DNA of 11,534 bases, from assembly GCA_938004025.1 (NCBI GenBank), contig CALKXC010000222.1, positions 1-11,534 on the forward strand. The letters run 5' to 3'. The position numbers were made by a program, and so were the translations under genes. Shown piece by piece: positions 1 to 5,711 of the stretch. A model generated the notes under the pieces. That model was not told the DNA's origin, searched no databases, and was given only the letters and a program-made list of their open reading frames with translations. This stretch comes from an uncultured Leucothrix sp. (GTDB lineage: Bacteria > Pseudomonadota > Gammaproteobacteria > Thiotrichales > Thiotrichaceae). Position 1 is the stretch's first letter. Every line of letters starts with the position of its first letter.

Positions 1-702
1 TTTGGCTGATGTGTCAATTTGATTCAGTATAAACAAAAACTTGCTACTATCATTCCTTCTCTGCGCCCCCTTAACTAAATGCTCAAGGGTATCTTGCATA
101 GCACCGGGCTCTGGGTGGCGACCATCAAACATGACTAATACTAAATCAGATAAATCAATAATGTGATCAGTAAGCTTTAGTGTCGATTTGCGCTGTTCAT
201 CTGCATCAAAACCAGGAGAGTCGATCAAGATCTTGCCCCGCAGTGACTCACTAGGCACTACTTTCATTTGCAAGTAGTTATCAATTTTTGCACCTTCACC
301 TGTTGCAACCGACTCAATTTGTTCACTGATTTGGTAAAATGGAAATCGTGGATCACTGTCTAAAGCAATACCAGGAAGCGTGCGGCTTTCGCTATCGGAA
401 CTATAGGATATGACGGTAAATCGGTCGTCTACTGCTTGATTCCCCGTATCCTGCAACTTCAAGCCCAAGTATGAATTAATGAAGCTGGACTTACCTGCTG
501 AAAACGTACCAAGTACGGATATCAGAGGCCACCAAGAAATTTGAGTCGTATAAGACTCCCCTAGTTTAAGCAGTCCTATTTTTTGCGCTATTGAATCTAA
601 TTTTTTATAACGATCAACAACATCCACCAAAATAGGATTTTCGTCCTTCAAGTGCCTCTGTAAGCTATCCAAACGGTTACGCATCCGTTGTACTGGCGTC
701 AT
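1..702 (-). CDS. Dynamin-like GTPase, C-terminal part beyond the window (partial)
   Basis: The frame is open from an ATG at 702 down to the window edge, giving 234 residues with no stop. It shows a large-GTPase G domain. The P-loop GTFSAGKSS lies at about residues 65-73. T96 is a candidate switch-I Thr. The G3 motif DSPG lies at 161-164, and G4 NQID at 227-230. A short helical stretch precedes the G domain, and two Trp (57-58) stand just before the P-loop, as is common in bacterial dynamin-family proteins. Such GTPases usually act at membranes through assembly and GTP hydrolysis, but the membrane-binding and stalk parts are off the window, so the subfamily cannot be set. An AGGAT ribosome site lies about 8 nt before the ATG. 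The gene sits downstream of a strong terminator and is probably transcribed separately from the unit above it. Dynamin-family GTPase is likely; a precise cell role is not. Confidence 0.8.
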   Translation of the reverse strand, partial: MTPVQRMRNRLDSLQRHLKDENPILVDVVDRYKKLDSIAQKIGLLKLGESYTTQISWWPLISVLGTFSAGKSSFINSYLGLKLQDTGNQAVDDRFTVISYSSDSESRTLPGIALDSDPRFPFYQISEQIESVATGEGAKIDNYLQMKVVPSESLRGKILIDSPGFDADEQRKSTLKLTDHIIDLSDLVLVMFDGRHPEPGAMQDTLEHLVKGAQRRNDSSKFLFILNQIDTSAK

Positions 703-742
703 TTATTTTTATCCTATTTAAATGGCTAAATTAAAAACACAT

Positions 743-779
743 AAAAAAAACCGGGCCTTACTTTTCAGTAAGACCCGGT
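743..779 (-). terminator. Strong rho-independent terminator of the repeat/TPR operon
   Basis: Read on the minus strand, a 12-bp stem (arms at 768-779 and 750-761, fully paired with one G-U wobble) closes a 6-nt loop. It is followed directly by a run of eight T (the A run at 743-750 on plus). It begins 14 bp after the stop of the TPR protein gene, so it ends that transcription unit and separates it from the GTPase gene at 1-702. Confidence 0.93.
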
Positions 780-793
780 CTGCTTTCTTACTA

Positions 794-1525
794 TTATTGT
801 GCGTCTAGTAGTTTTCTGATGCTTGTAGCACGCTCAGGAAAAAACAAACCAATAAAACCAACCATGTTAGAAACACGCTCACCATTACCGCCGGCAATCA
901 TTGGCTCAGCAATGTCTGCGTATAACTCAGCCGCTTTCTTAGGATAACCTTGACGCCAGAAGACGTTTCCAAGCTCACCTTTATGTTCAAAAACTGAAGG
1001 CTCACGCTCAATTAGTTCAGAATACAAGCTAGCCGCCTTATCAAGACCATTATCCCAGTAGGCTTCTCTTGCCATCATCAATAAATCATCACTAGACTTA
1101 TCAGATAAATCACTTGTTTCAGCCACAGCGACAACTTCCTCAGATGAAGCTTCAGAAACTTCCTGAGTTTCAACCTTCACAGCATCAGACGACTCTTCAA
1201 CCGCATCAGCCACCTTAGCTTCTGCATCTGTGACAACTTCAGAAGTCGCAGCTACGGCGTCCTCAGTAGTTTCAGTCGCAGTATCAACTGCAGCCAAAAC
1301 CGCTGTTGTTGCAGCTGCACCTGTCGCAGCTACTGCTGCAACAGCAGGCTTAGTTACTTCTGTAGAAGTCTCAACAACTGTTTCAACTGGCTTTGTTTCT
1401 ACGGCAGCAGCTGGCTCAACCTTTTTACCACCACCGAAGATAGACGCTAACAGAATTGCTAAAATTCCAAGTCCCCAAACTGTCAACACTACTTTATTGG
1501 TGGCTAACCAACGAATCATATCCAT
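794..1525 (-). CDS. Membrane-anchored low-complexity TPR-like protein, unknown function
   Basis: This 243-residue protein is not recognised as a named family. One hydrophobic segment at about residues 12-30 is followed by GGGKK and then a long Ala/Val/Thr/Glu-rich acidic linker (about 36-140). The C-terminus (about 146-213) forms two TPR-like helix pairs, with signature residues such as A-x-x-L-Y at 165-168 and A-A-E-L-Y-A-D at 198-204. The final helix ends LLDAQ. Topology is unclear because positive charges flank both sides of the membrane segment; a periplasmic TPR domain on an N-terminal anchor is the simplest reading. A TTG three bases upstream is also open, but the AGGAG site is 7 nt from this ATG and only 4 nt from that TTG. 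The gene follows the 1572-2801 gene after 46 bp and ends just before a strong terminator, so the two are likely one operon. The linker resembles the repeats of the upstream gene. Confidence 0.82.
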   Translation of the reverse strand: MDMIRWLATNKVVLTVWGLGILAILLASIFGGGKKVEPAAAVETKPVETVVETSTEVTKPAVAAVAATGAAATTAVLAAVDTATETTEDAVAATSEVVTDAEAKVADAVEESSDAVKVETQEVSEASSEEVVAVAETSDLSDKSSDDLLMMAREAYWDNGLDKAASLYSELIEREPSVFEHKGELGNVFWRQGYPKKAAELYADIAEPMIAGGNGERVSNMVGFIGLFFPERATSIRKLLDAQ

Positions 1526-1532
1526 CAAAATT

Positions 1533-1537
1533 CTCCT
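1533..1537 (-). promoter_or_regulatory. Ribosome binding site AGGAG setting the start of the TPR protein
   Basis: AAGGAGAA on the minus strand places AGGAG 7 nt before the ATG at 1525. The spacing favours that ATG over the overlapping TTG at 1528 and over a second ATG at 1519. Confidence 0.8.
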
Positions 1538-1571
1538 TATTCTATTCCCCGAAAACCAAGCAAAGTAACCC

Positions 1572-2801
1572 TTACTTTACTGGCTCTACGACATTACCTG
1601 ACTCTTTTTTCTCTTTCATAGAGTGCTTGCCATGATGCATTTCATGCATAGCTCCATAGCTTCCCATCATATGGCTCCCAGCATTCAAACCATAAGAATA
1701 TGCAGGTACAGGAACAATAATTACACGCTGAACTTTAACAGGCTTGCCGTTAGCATCTAACTTTGGCTCAGCATTCTGCTTTAACATCATCTGACTGAAG
1801 TAATTCATCATTTCCTGCTGCTGTTGCATCATCGCTTCACGATGCTTAGCTTCCATTTCAAGCAGCTGAGCTTGATGGTCAAGATTTTGAGTATCAACCG
1901 CCGTTACTGCAACCTCTTCAACAACAGGTGCCTCTGTTACTTCAACTTCTTCTACTTTCGCCTCTTCAACGGCAACCTCAGCAGCTTCTTCTACCTTAGC
2001 TTCTTCAACAGCAACTTCAGCAACTTCTTCTACCTTAGCTTCTTCAACAGTAACTTCAGCAACTTCTTCTTTTACTGTTTCTTCAGTTTCCGTCACAGCT
2101 TCAGCAGCCACTGCAGTTGCAGCGACAGCCGCTACAGCTTGAACTGCAGTTGTAGCTGACTCTTCAGTAGTTTCGGCTTCAGCTACTTCTTCGCTCTTCT
2201 CTTGGAATGGACCTGGAGGAGGAGGAGGTAAGTCGCCTGTTTCAGCTGTAGCTACTTCTGTTTCACTGCTTGACTCAGTAGTCTCGACAGCGGTGCTAGC
2301 CGCAACTTCAGTGGTTTCTGCCACTGTTTCAGTTGCTGTCTCAACTGCTTCCGAAGTTGCTTCCGTAACAGTCTCAGCAGCTTCAGAAACGGCCTCAGTA
2401 ACTGTTTCAGTCATCTCAGTAGTTGTTTCAGTGACTGCTTCTGCAACTTTTTCCGCACCTTCAGTATCAACAGTTGGAACTTCAGGAGTCATTTCTACTG
2501 CTGAGGCAACTGTTTCAGTGACGGCAGTTTGTACTGTTTCAACGGCATCCGTTGTCGTTTCTGTTGCGGTATCAACTACTGCAGCTGCCGTAGTTTCAAC
2601 TTCAGTAGCCACTTGAGATGCTGTTTCAGTCACAGTGGCTGCAGCGTTTGTTGCCACAGCAGTAACCGCACCTGCCGCACCAGTGGCCGCAAGTTTAGCT
2701 TCAGAACTCATGTCGCTGTCATTGTCTGTAAGCAAGATTGCCCCTGAGGCAAGAACAGTTGCAGCAGCAACTGACAAGACACCTTTCTGCATAGATTTCA
2801 T
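1572..2801 (-). CDS. Repeat-rich exported or anchored protein with coiled coil and Met/His tail, unknown function
   Basis: This 409-residue protein is not recognised as a known family. Residues 1-6 carry two Lys and are followed by a hydrophobic stretch (about 8-24) that could be a signal peptide or an uncleaved anchor; no clear AxA site is seen. Residues 36-188 are Ala/Thr/Val/Glu-rich with an 11-residue periodicity. A run of five Pro (192-196) separates this from a second acidic Ala/Val/Glu region with three 13-residue repeats (247-285). Residues 307-342 are a likely coiled coil rich in Met and Gln. A short hydrophobic stretch VIIVPVPAY (360-368) leads to a Gly/Tyr/Met/His segment (371-395) and a Lys-rich end. 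The start is supported by AAGGA about 6 nt upstream. It is the first gene of a two-gene unit with the TPR protein. The design suggests an extended structural or envelope-spanning protein; this is inference. A long antisense open frame here comes from the repeat composition and is not a gene. Confidence 0.8.
   Translation of the reverse strand: MKSMQKGVLSVAAATVLASGAILLTDNDSDMSSEAKLAATGAAGAVTAVATNAAATVTETASQVATEVETTAAAVVDTATETTTDAVETVQTAVTETVASAVEMTPEVPTVDTEGAEKVAEAVTETTTEMTETVTEAVSEAAETVTEATSEAVETATETVAETTEVAASTAVETTESSSETEVATAETGDLPPPPPGPFQEKSEEVAEAETTEESATTAVQAVAAVAATAVAAEAVTETEETVKEEVAEVTVEEAKVEEVAEVAVEEAKVEEAAEVAVEEAKVEEVEVTEAPVVEEVAVTAVDTQNLDHQAQLLEMEAKHREAMMQQQQEMMNYFSQMMLKQNAEPKLDANGKPVKVQRVIIVPVPAYSYGLNAGSHMMGSYGAMHEMHHGKHSMKEKKESGNVVEPVK
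1947..2063 (-). repeat. Three tandem 39-bp units (13-residue protein repeat)
   Basis: Units at 1947-1985, 1986-2024 and 2025-2063 lie head to tail and in frame. Each encodes [V/A]AEV[A/T]VEEAKVEE, residues 247-285 of the 409-residue protein. The second and third units differ at one base, while the first has drifted at several synonymous sites. The array therefore grew by a recent duplication and may vary in copy number between strains. Confidence 0.93.
2277..2441 (-). repeat. Diverged 11-residue (33-bp) repeats coding Thr/Glu/Ala/Val
   Basis: Residues 121-175 of the 409-residue protein fall into five consecutive 11-residue units with the pattern E-x-V/A-T/A-x-x-x-x-E/T-x-x. The best pair is ETVTEAVSEAA and ETVTEATSEAV at 132-153. 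A looser series in a different phase lies at residues 56-99 (2505-2636). Hendecad periodicity of this sort is known from LEA-type and apolipoprotein-type amphipathic helices. The similarity here is to periodicity only, not to a specific family. Confidence 0.6.
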
Positions 2802-2838
2802 AACGTTTCCTTCATGCTAAAAGTTAAATTTAGTCTTA

Positions 2839-2857
2839 ATCGTGAGCGTCACACGAT
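2839..2857. promoter_or_regulatory. Inverted repeat ATCGTG-N7-CACGAT upstream of the repeat protein
   Basis: A perfect 6-bp dyad with a 7-bp centre lies 38-56 bp before the start codon at 2801. A shorter overlapping dyad, GTGA-GCG-TCAC, shares the centre. It could be an operator or an mRNA hairpin. No regulator is recognised, so the role is open. Confidence 0.3.
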
Positions 2858-3021
2858 CCTGAATTTTTCTATTTATTGTGAGATGAGTAAAAGGAACCTA
2901 AAGAATAATTTGGTTCCAAATGCACAAAACGCAACTGATTTAACAGCTTCCGCCACCAAAACTCTGATAGCTTAGTCGTTGAATCATTACAATTTGGTTC
3001 ATCTGACTTTTTGCTGCTGCC

Positions 3022-3051
3022 ATTATAGACAAAACTATGTGCTGTTGTCGC
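3022..3051 (-). promoter_or_regulatory. Candidate sigma70 promoter for the repeat/TPR operon
   Basis: On the minus strand GCGACA (3046-3051; 4 of 6 matches to TTGACA) is separated by 18 bp from a perfect TATAAT (3022-3027). It points toward the gene at 2801-1572, about 215 bp away, and lies downstream of gspJ. The -10 is convincing and the -35 is moderate. Confidence 0.45.
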
Positions 3052-3131
3052 CTTAGATACTGAATATTTTAAGCCTCATACTGCACAACTCATGCTTTAT
3101 AGCAGGCTCATCAAAAACTTGATAATTATTA

Positions 3132-3716
3132 TTAGTAATAAATCGGCAACACTCGCCTAATTTCTCCCCAACGTTCAGTGGTCAGCTTTACCTCTACACC
3201 AATAGGAAGCTCAGGTTTTGCCCAAGACTCTGACGTTTCACCTTCTTTGGAAAAAAATGAAACACCCGCGCTAGTCACTCCATCCATGAGCGTCATTTTA
3301 ACAGGTTCAGCATCGCTGTGATCCACAAGGTTCCAACTGAGGCGCTGTAACTTTTCTTCATCAATTAGGTATTGAATCCTTTGCAAGCTACTTCTATTTA
3401 GGTCTGTCGGGTTTGAATTACCTGAACGGCTAAACTCTAATAAAACCGAACCGCCGCCGTCTGACTTTAGTCCAGGCTGTAAATCGGAATAACCGTCATT
3501 ACGCGTTCTTGTGCTGAGCTGTCGAAGATCCTTTTCGATAAACACCATTGCTCGCTGTACTTTTTTGAGTGCAGTTTCATGAGCTAATGAGCTTTGGTCA
3601 TTTTGCATAACTGCTGCAAGGCCAGCATAGGCTACCGCAGTCATTAGTGAGAAAATGGCCATCGCTACTAGCAATTCTACTAGCGTGAAGCCTTGAGTTT
3701 TTAGTTTAAGCCTCAT
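3132..3716 (-). CDS. gspJ: Type II secretion system minor pseudopilin GspJ
   Basis: GspJ is a minor pseudopilin of the type II secretion system. In characterised systems it joins GspI and GspK in the complex at the pseudopilus tip in the periplasm. The 194 residues start with MRLKLKTQG, then the prepilin peptidase site between G9 and F10, with the conserved Glu at mature position 5 (E14) in FTLVELLVAM. A hydrophobic N-terminal helix follows. The length and the aromatic and charged C-terminal domain (Q-RIQYLID, WGEIRRVLPIYY) fit GspJ. The start codon overlaps the gspI stop by 4 nt (ATGA), which indicates coupled translation. It is the last gene of the gspG-H-I-J set. No gspK follows it; a 330-bp gap and unrelated genes do instead. 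Confidence 0.9.
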   Translation of the reverse strand: MRLKLKTQGFTLVELLVAMAIFSLMTAVAYAGLAAVMQNDQSSLAHETALKKVQRAMVFIEKDLRQLSTRTRNDGYSDLQPGLKSDGGGSVLLEFSRSGNSNPTDLNRSSLQRIQYLIDEEKLQRLSWNLVDHSDAEPVKMTLMDGVTSAGVSFFSKEGETSESWAKPELPIGVEVKLTTERWGEIRRVLPIYY

Positions 3717-4102
3717 AACTTTGCTATATATCCGGTGACTGAAGCGGCTAGATCATCGTCATCTGCACCTTCTAATCGAACGTCAATGGTCACTTTTAAT
3801 ACGTAATCATCGGGAGTTGCTTCAGCTTTCTGCCTCCAAATCCAAGTTCTAGACATCATTTCCTCCTTGCCACTTTCAGCTCTAACCGGAAACTGACGTC
3901 TCAATTTCAACGTTCCAAGTTGGTTTAGGCCAACCCATTGAGCAGCCGTCCTGTCAGCTAAAGCGGATCCATTAGTCGCTGCGCCAATGGCCACCTTAGC
4001 TGCTGTGCCAAGTGCAGTCGCAACAATTAGCAAAGCAATAAGTACTTCTATTAAGGTGAAACCCAAATTTCTTGTTTTGAATCTAGCCACTCTATTCTTC
4101 AT
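3713..4102 (-). CDS. gspI: Type II secretion system minor pseudopilin GspI
   Basis: GspI is the minor pseudopilin that nucleates tip assembly with GspJ and GspK. This 129-residue reading has the leader MKNRVARFKTRNLG, cleavage between G14 and F15, and the FTLIEVLIAL helix with Glu at mature position 5. The body contains the GspI-typical segment AQWVGLNQLGTLKLR and a late RTWIWR. A GTG 24 nt further upstream keeps the frame open, but AGGAG lies 7 nt before the ATG at 4102, so that ATG is chosen. The gene starts inside the end of gspH (11-bp overlap) and its stop overlaps the gspJ start. Acidic DDDD near the C-terminus is a small local feature. The family assignment is firm from motif and gene order. 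Confidence 0.9.
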   Translation of the reverse strand: MKNRVARFKTRNLGFTLIEVLIALLIVATALGTAAKVAIGAATNGSALADRTAAQWVGLNQLGTLKLRRQFPVRAESGKEEMMSRTWIWRQKAEATPDDYVLKVTIDVRLEGADDDDLAASVTGYIAKL

Positions 4103-4610
4103 TAAACGACTCCTGTTTAGATTCACCTAGAGGGTCAAACTTCAAACTCAAATATTGCTGTTCGGAAAGCGCTAACTGGTACTCAAAGGGACTCATTTCA
4201 CCACTTGAGTAAAATAGAATGACAGGCTTGATAAGCTCAGGGTCATCAGAAATTTCAGGAAAGAACTCAACACCCTCAATAAAAATCTTGTGCTTGAAGG
4301 CACTGTCTATTGGTTGGACCTGAAGCGGCTCTTCCTCAAACTCTTCCCAGCTAGAATTGACTCGTTGCACAAACTTGTAGCTCTCATCATCAATCATCAA
4401 ACCCAAATCTTGTGATTGCAATATCGCCTGAGTTTGCGCGTAGACAATTTTAGACTGGAACCGATCCATCTCAGTTTGCATCATCTCGGCCCTATCCCCT
4501 GGAAGATAAGGCACAACGAATGCTGTAAGGACGGCCATCATCGCAATGACGACCATCACCTCAAGTAAGGTAAAGCCCTGATTTTTTTTATAATTCTCAG
4601 GATTTCTCAT
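4092..4610 (-). CDS. gspH: Type II secretion system minor pseudopilin GspH
   Basis: GspH is a minor pseudopilin of the periplasmic T2SS pseudopilus. The protein has 172 residues, with leader MRNPENYKKNQG, cleavage between G12 and F13, and FTLLEVMVVIAMMAVL carrying Glu at mature position 5. The C-terminal part contains FYSSGEMSPFEYQL, a form of the SSGE-x-x-PFE block common in GspH. The C-terminus is acidic (ESFNEE). The start codon lies 10 bp after gspG with no clear ribosome site, so translation may depend on that of gspG. It overlaps the gspI start by 11 bp. A second GspH/FimT-family protein is encoded at 8105-8662 but is not close in sequence. Confidence 0.9.
   Translation of the reverse strand: MRNPENYKKNQGFTLLEVMVVIAMMAVLTAFVVPYLPGDRAEMMQTEMDRFQSKIVYAQTQAILQSQDLGLMIDDESYKFVQRVNSSWEEFEEEPLQVQPIDSAFKHKIFIEGVEFFPEISDDPELIKPVILFYSSGEMSPFEYQLALSEQQYLSLKFDPLGESKQESFNEE
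4110..4114 (-). promoter_or_regulatory. Ribosome binding site AGGAG that decides the gspI start
   Basis: AGGAG sits 7 nt before the ATG at 4102 and lies inside the 3' end of gspH. This spacing supports the shorter 129-residue GspI over the GTG start at 4126. Confidence 0.75.
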
Positions 4611-4620
4611 AGCCAGATGA

Positions 4621-5055
4621 TTACTTTAACTGCCAACTTCCAATATCGTCATCGCTTTTACGCCCGTCAGGGCCAAATGAGAAAATATCAAAGTCTTCAT
4701 GAGTACCGGGATTTAAATACTGATATGGATTACCCCATGGATCGACAGGTACCTTATCAAGTTGCTTCTTCCATCGACTGCTAGGCTCTGGCGACCCACT
4801 TGGTTTGCTTACTAAGGCTTCCAGTCCCTGCTCAGTACTTGGTAAATTGAAGTTGTCTAGTTTATAAAAGCCAAGCGTACTCTTTATGTTTTTAATCTCA
4901 ATCCTAGCGGCATCTTCCTGAACACCAGAAAACTTGTCTATAATGTTTGGCGCAACAATAGCCCCAATAATAGCAATAATTGTTACGACCACTATTATCT
5001 CAAGCAGTGTGAAACCCTTTTGCGAAGAAAGGCTACGCATGTTTCTTGTTCGCAT
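4621..5055 (-). CDS. gspG: Type II secretion system major pseudopilin GspG
   Basis: GspG is the major subunit of the T2SS pseudopilus, which extends from the inner membrane through the periplasm and drives substrates out. The protein has 144 residues with a 14-residue leader; cleavage falls between G14 and F15 in KGFTLLEIIVVV, and E19 is the conserved Glu at position 5. The C-terminal half has the GspG hallmarks: STEQGLEAL, the V-P-V-D-PWGNPYQY block at 102-113, and FSFGPDGRKSDDDIG at 126-139. The last holds the Asp residues that bind calcium in known GspG. An alternative ATG at 5040 would give a 9-residue leader and cannot be excluded. It is the first gene of gspGHIJ and is divergent from the rhombosortase gene across about 72 bp. 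Confidence 0.96.
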   Translation of the reverse strand: MRTRNMRSLSSQKGFTLLEIIVVVTIIAIIGAIVAPNIIDKFSGVQEDAARIEIKNIKSTLGFYKLDNFNLPSTEQGLEALVSKPSGSPEPSSRWKKQLDKVPVDPWGNPYQYLNPGTHEDFDIFSFGPDGRKSDDDIGSWQLK

Positions 5056-5127
5056 ATTTTTAAAACCTGTTATTGTTTAATGACTTATTTATCAATTTTG
5101 CCACACTTGCCAAACTTAACCAAACAA
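5056..5127. promoter_or_regulatory. Divergent gap between gspG and the rhombosortase gene
   Basis: This AT-rich 72-bp stretch must hold the gspG promoter if the operon starts here. On the minus strand TTGGCA (5108-5113), 16 bp and TAAATA (5086-5091) make a modest candidate; the -35 matches well and the -10 poorly. TTGCCA occurs twice on plus (5098-5103 and 5107-5112). No clear plus-strand promoter or strong ribosome site for the rhombosortase gene is visible, so its promoter may lie within the start of gspG. Confidence 0.3.
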
Positions 5128-5703
5128 ATGAATTTGAAACTCCTCATTACGATCTTAGCGGTTTCTCTGCTTAGTTTTTTGCTGCAGTTTTGGCAACCAG
5201 AGCTTTTGTATATTAGGGAAGCTGTATCTCAAGGGGAAGTATGGCGCATAGTTACATCGCAACTTGTTCACACGAACTGGCCTCACTATCTTCTTAATAT
5301 CAGTAGCGTTTGGTTATTTGCACTTCTATTCTATACAACTATAAATTTTAAAACATTTACCATAAATTTATTTTTATTGGTTGTAGCCGTTGGTTTATGC
5401 CTACATCTTTGGGAATCCACAATACTCTGGTACGCGGGCCTGTCTGGAGCTATTTACGGCCTTTACCTAATTGGGGCTTATTCTGCGATTAAATGCAATG
5501 ATTACCTGATAGGAGTAGGCACTGCCGTATTAATTATTGGCAAAGTTTCTTATGATCATTGGTTTGGCCCACTCCAAGACAATTCTGCTCTAATTGAGGC
5601 ACGTGTTGTCACAGAAGCACATGAATACGGAGTAATGGCTGCCTTGGTCTTAATCTTCTCTGATGCTGCTTATCGCTACATCAGAGAAAAGCGGTCAAAT
5701 TAG
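5128..5703 (+). CDS. rrtA: Rhombosortase, rhomboid-family intramembrane serine protease
   Basis: Rhombosortase is a rhomboid-family intramembrane protease known to process the GlyGly-CTERM tail of exported proteins. The 191 residues hold about six hydrophobic segments. The catalytic Ser is S106 in YAGLSGAIYGL and the catalytic His is H165 in VVTEAHEYG, whose A-H-x-x-G form fits rhombosortases. The conserved entry motif GEVWRIVTSQLVHTNWPHYLLN, given here only as landmarks W39-R40, H48 and H53-N57, precedes them. No extra cytosolic domain is present. The frame is also open to an ATG at 5080 (16 more residues), and to 5020 inside gspG. The ATG at 5128 is chosen because it starts just before the first membrane helix; no start has a strong ribosome site. 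Lying next to gspGHIJ fits the known link between GlyGly-CTERM proteins and type II secretion. It converges with purD, 8 bp apart. Confidence 0.85.
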   Translation: MNLKLLITILAVSLLSFLLQFWQPELLYIREAVSQGEVWRIVTSQLVHTNWPHYLLNISSVWLFALLFYTTINFKTFTINLFLLVVAVGLCLHLWESTILWYAGLSGAIYGLYLIGAYSAIKCNDYLIGVGTAVLIIGKVSYDHWFGPLQDNSALIEARVVTEAHEYGVMAALVLIFSDAAYRYIREKRSN

Positions 5704-5711
5704 CAAGCCGT

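Larger units (their letters stand above)
2802..3131 (-). promoter_or_regulatory. 330-bp gene-free stretch: gspJ 3' end and leader of the repeat/TPR operon
   Basis: No convincing gene was found on either strand, and no remnant resembling GspK. The stretch holds a candidate promoter (3022-3051), a 10-bp direct repeat AATTTGGTTC at 2907-2916 and 2991-3000, a GGAACC/GGTTCC dyad (2893-2916), and an ATCGTG/CACGAT dyad (2839-2857). A 27-codon frame starting at the minus-strand ATG overlapping the TATAAT box is probably chance. No strong terminator for the gsp operon is seen; an AGCCT/AGGCT pairing around 3074-3109 is weak. If transcription starts near 3015, the repeat-protein mRNA has a leader of about 210 nt. 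Confidence 0.5.

Noticed and set aside
1230..1568. Plus-strand open frame opposite the TPR protein
   Set aside because: Same compositional shadow; the minus frame has a strong ribosome site, membrane anchor and TPR-like helices.
2293..2616. Long plus-strand open frame coding Ser/Thr/Val/Ala opposite the repeat protein
   Set aside because: It is the mirror of Ala/Thr/Glu/Val codons on the minus strand, which rarely give stops. It has no ribosome site or recognisable domain.
1572..2801. Sulfur globule or silk-like structural protein assignment
   Set aside because: The Gly/Tyr-containing tail is too short and there is no diagnostic motif; naming it would be a guess.
2802..3131. Decayed gspK in the gap after gspJ
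   Set aside because: No prepilin leader or GspK-like stretch could be read in any minus frame, and stops are frequent.
4103..4126. GTG start for gspI
   Set aside because: AGGAG is correctly placed for the ATG at 4102, and the shorter leader fits prepilin leaders better.
5020..5127. Longer N-terminus for the rhombosortase
   Set aside because: It would overlap the start of gspG and adds residues before the first membrane helix that do not look like the family; no ribosome site supports it.
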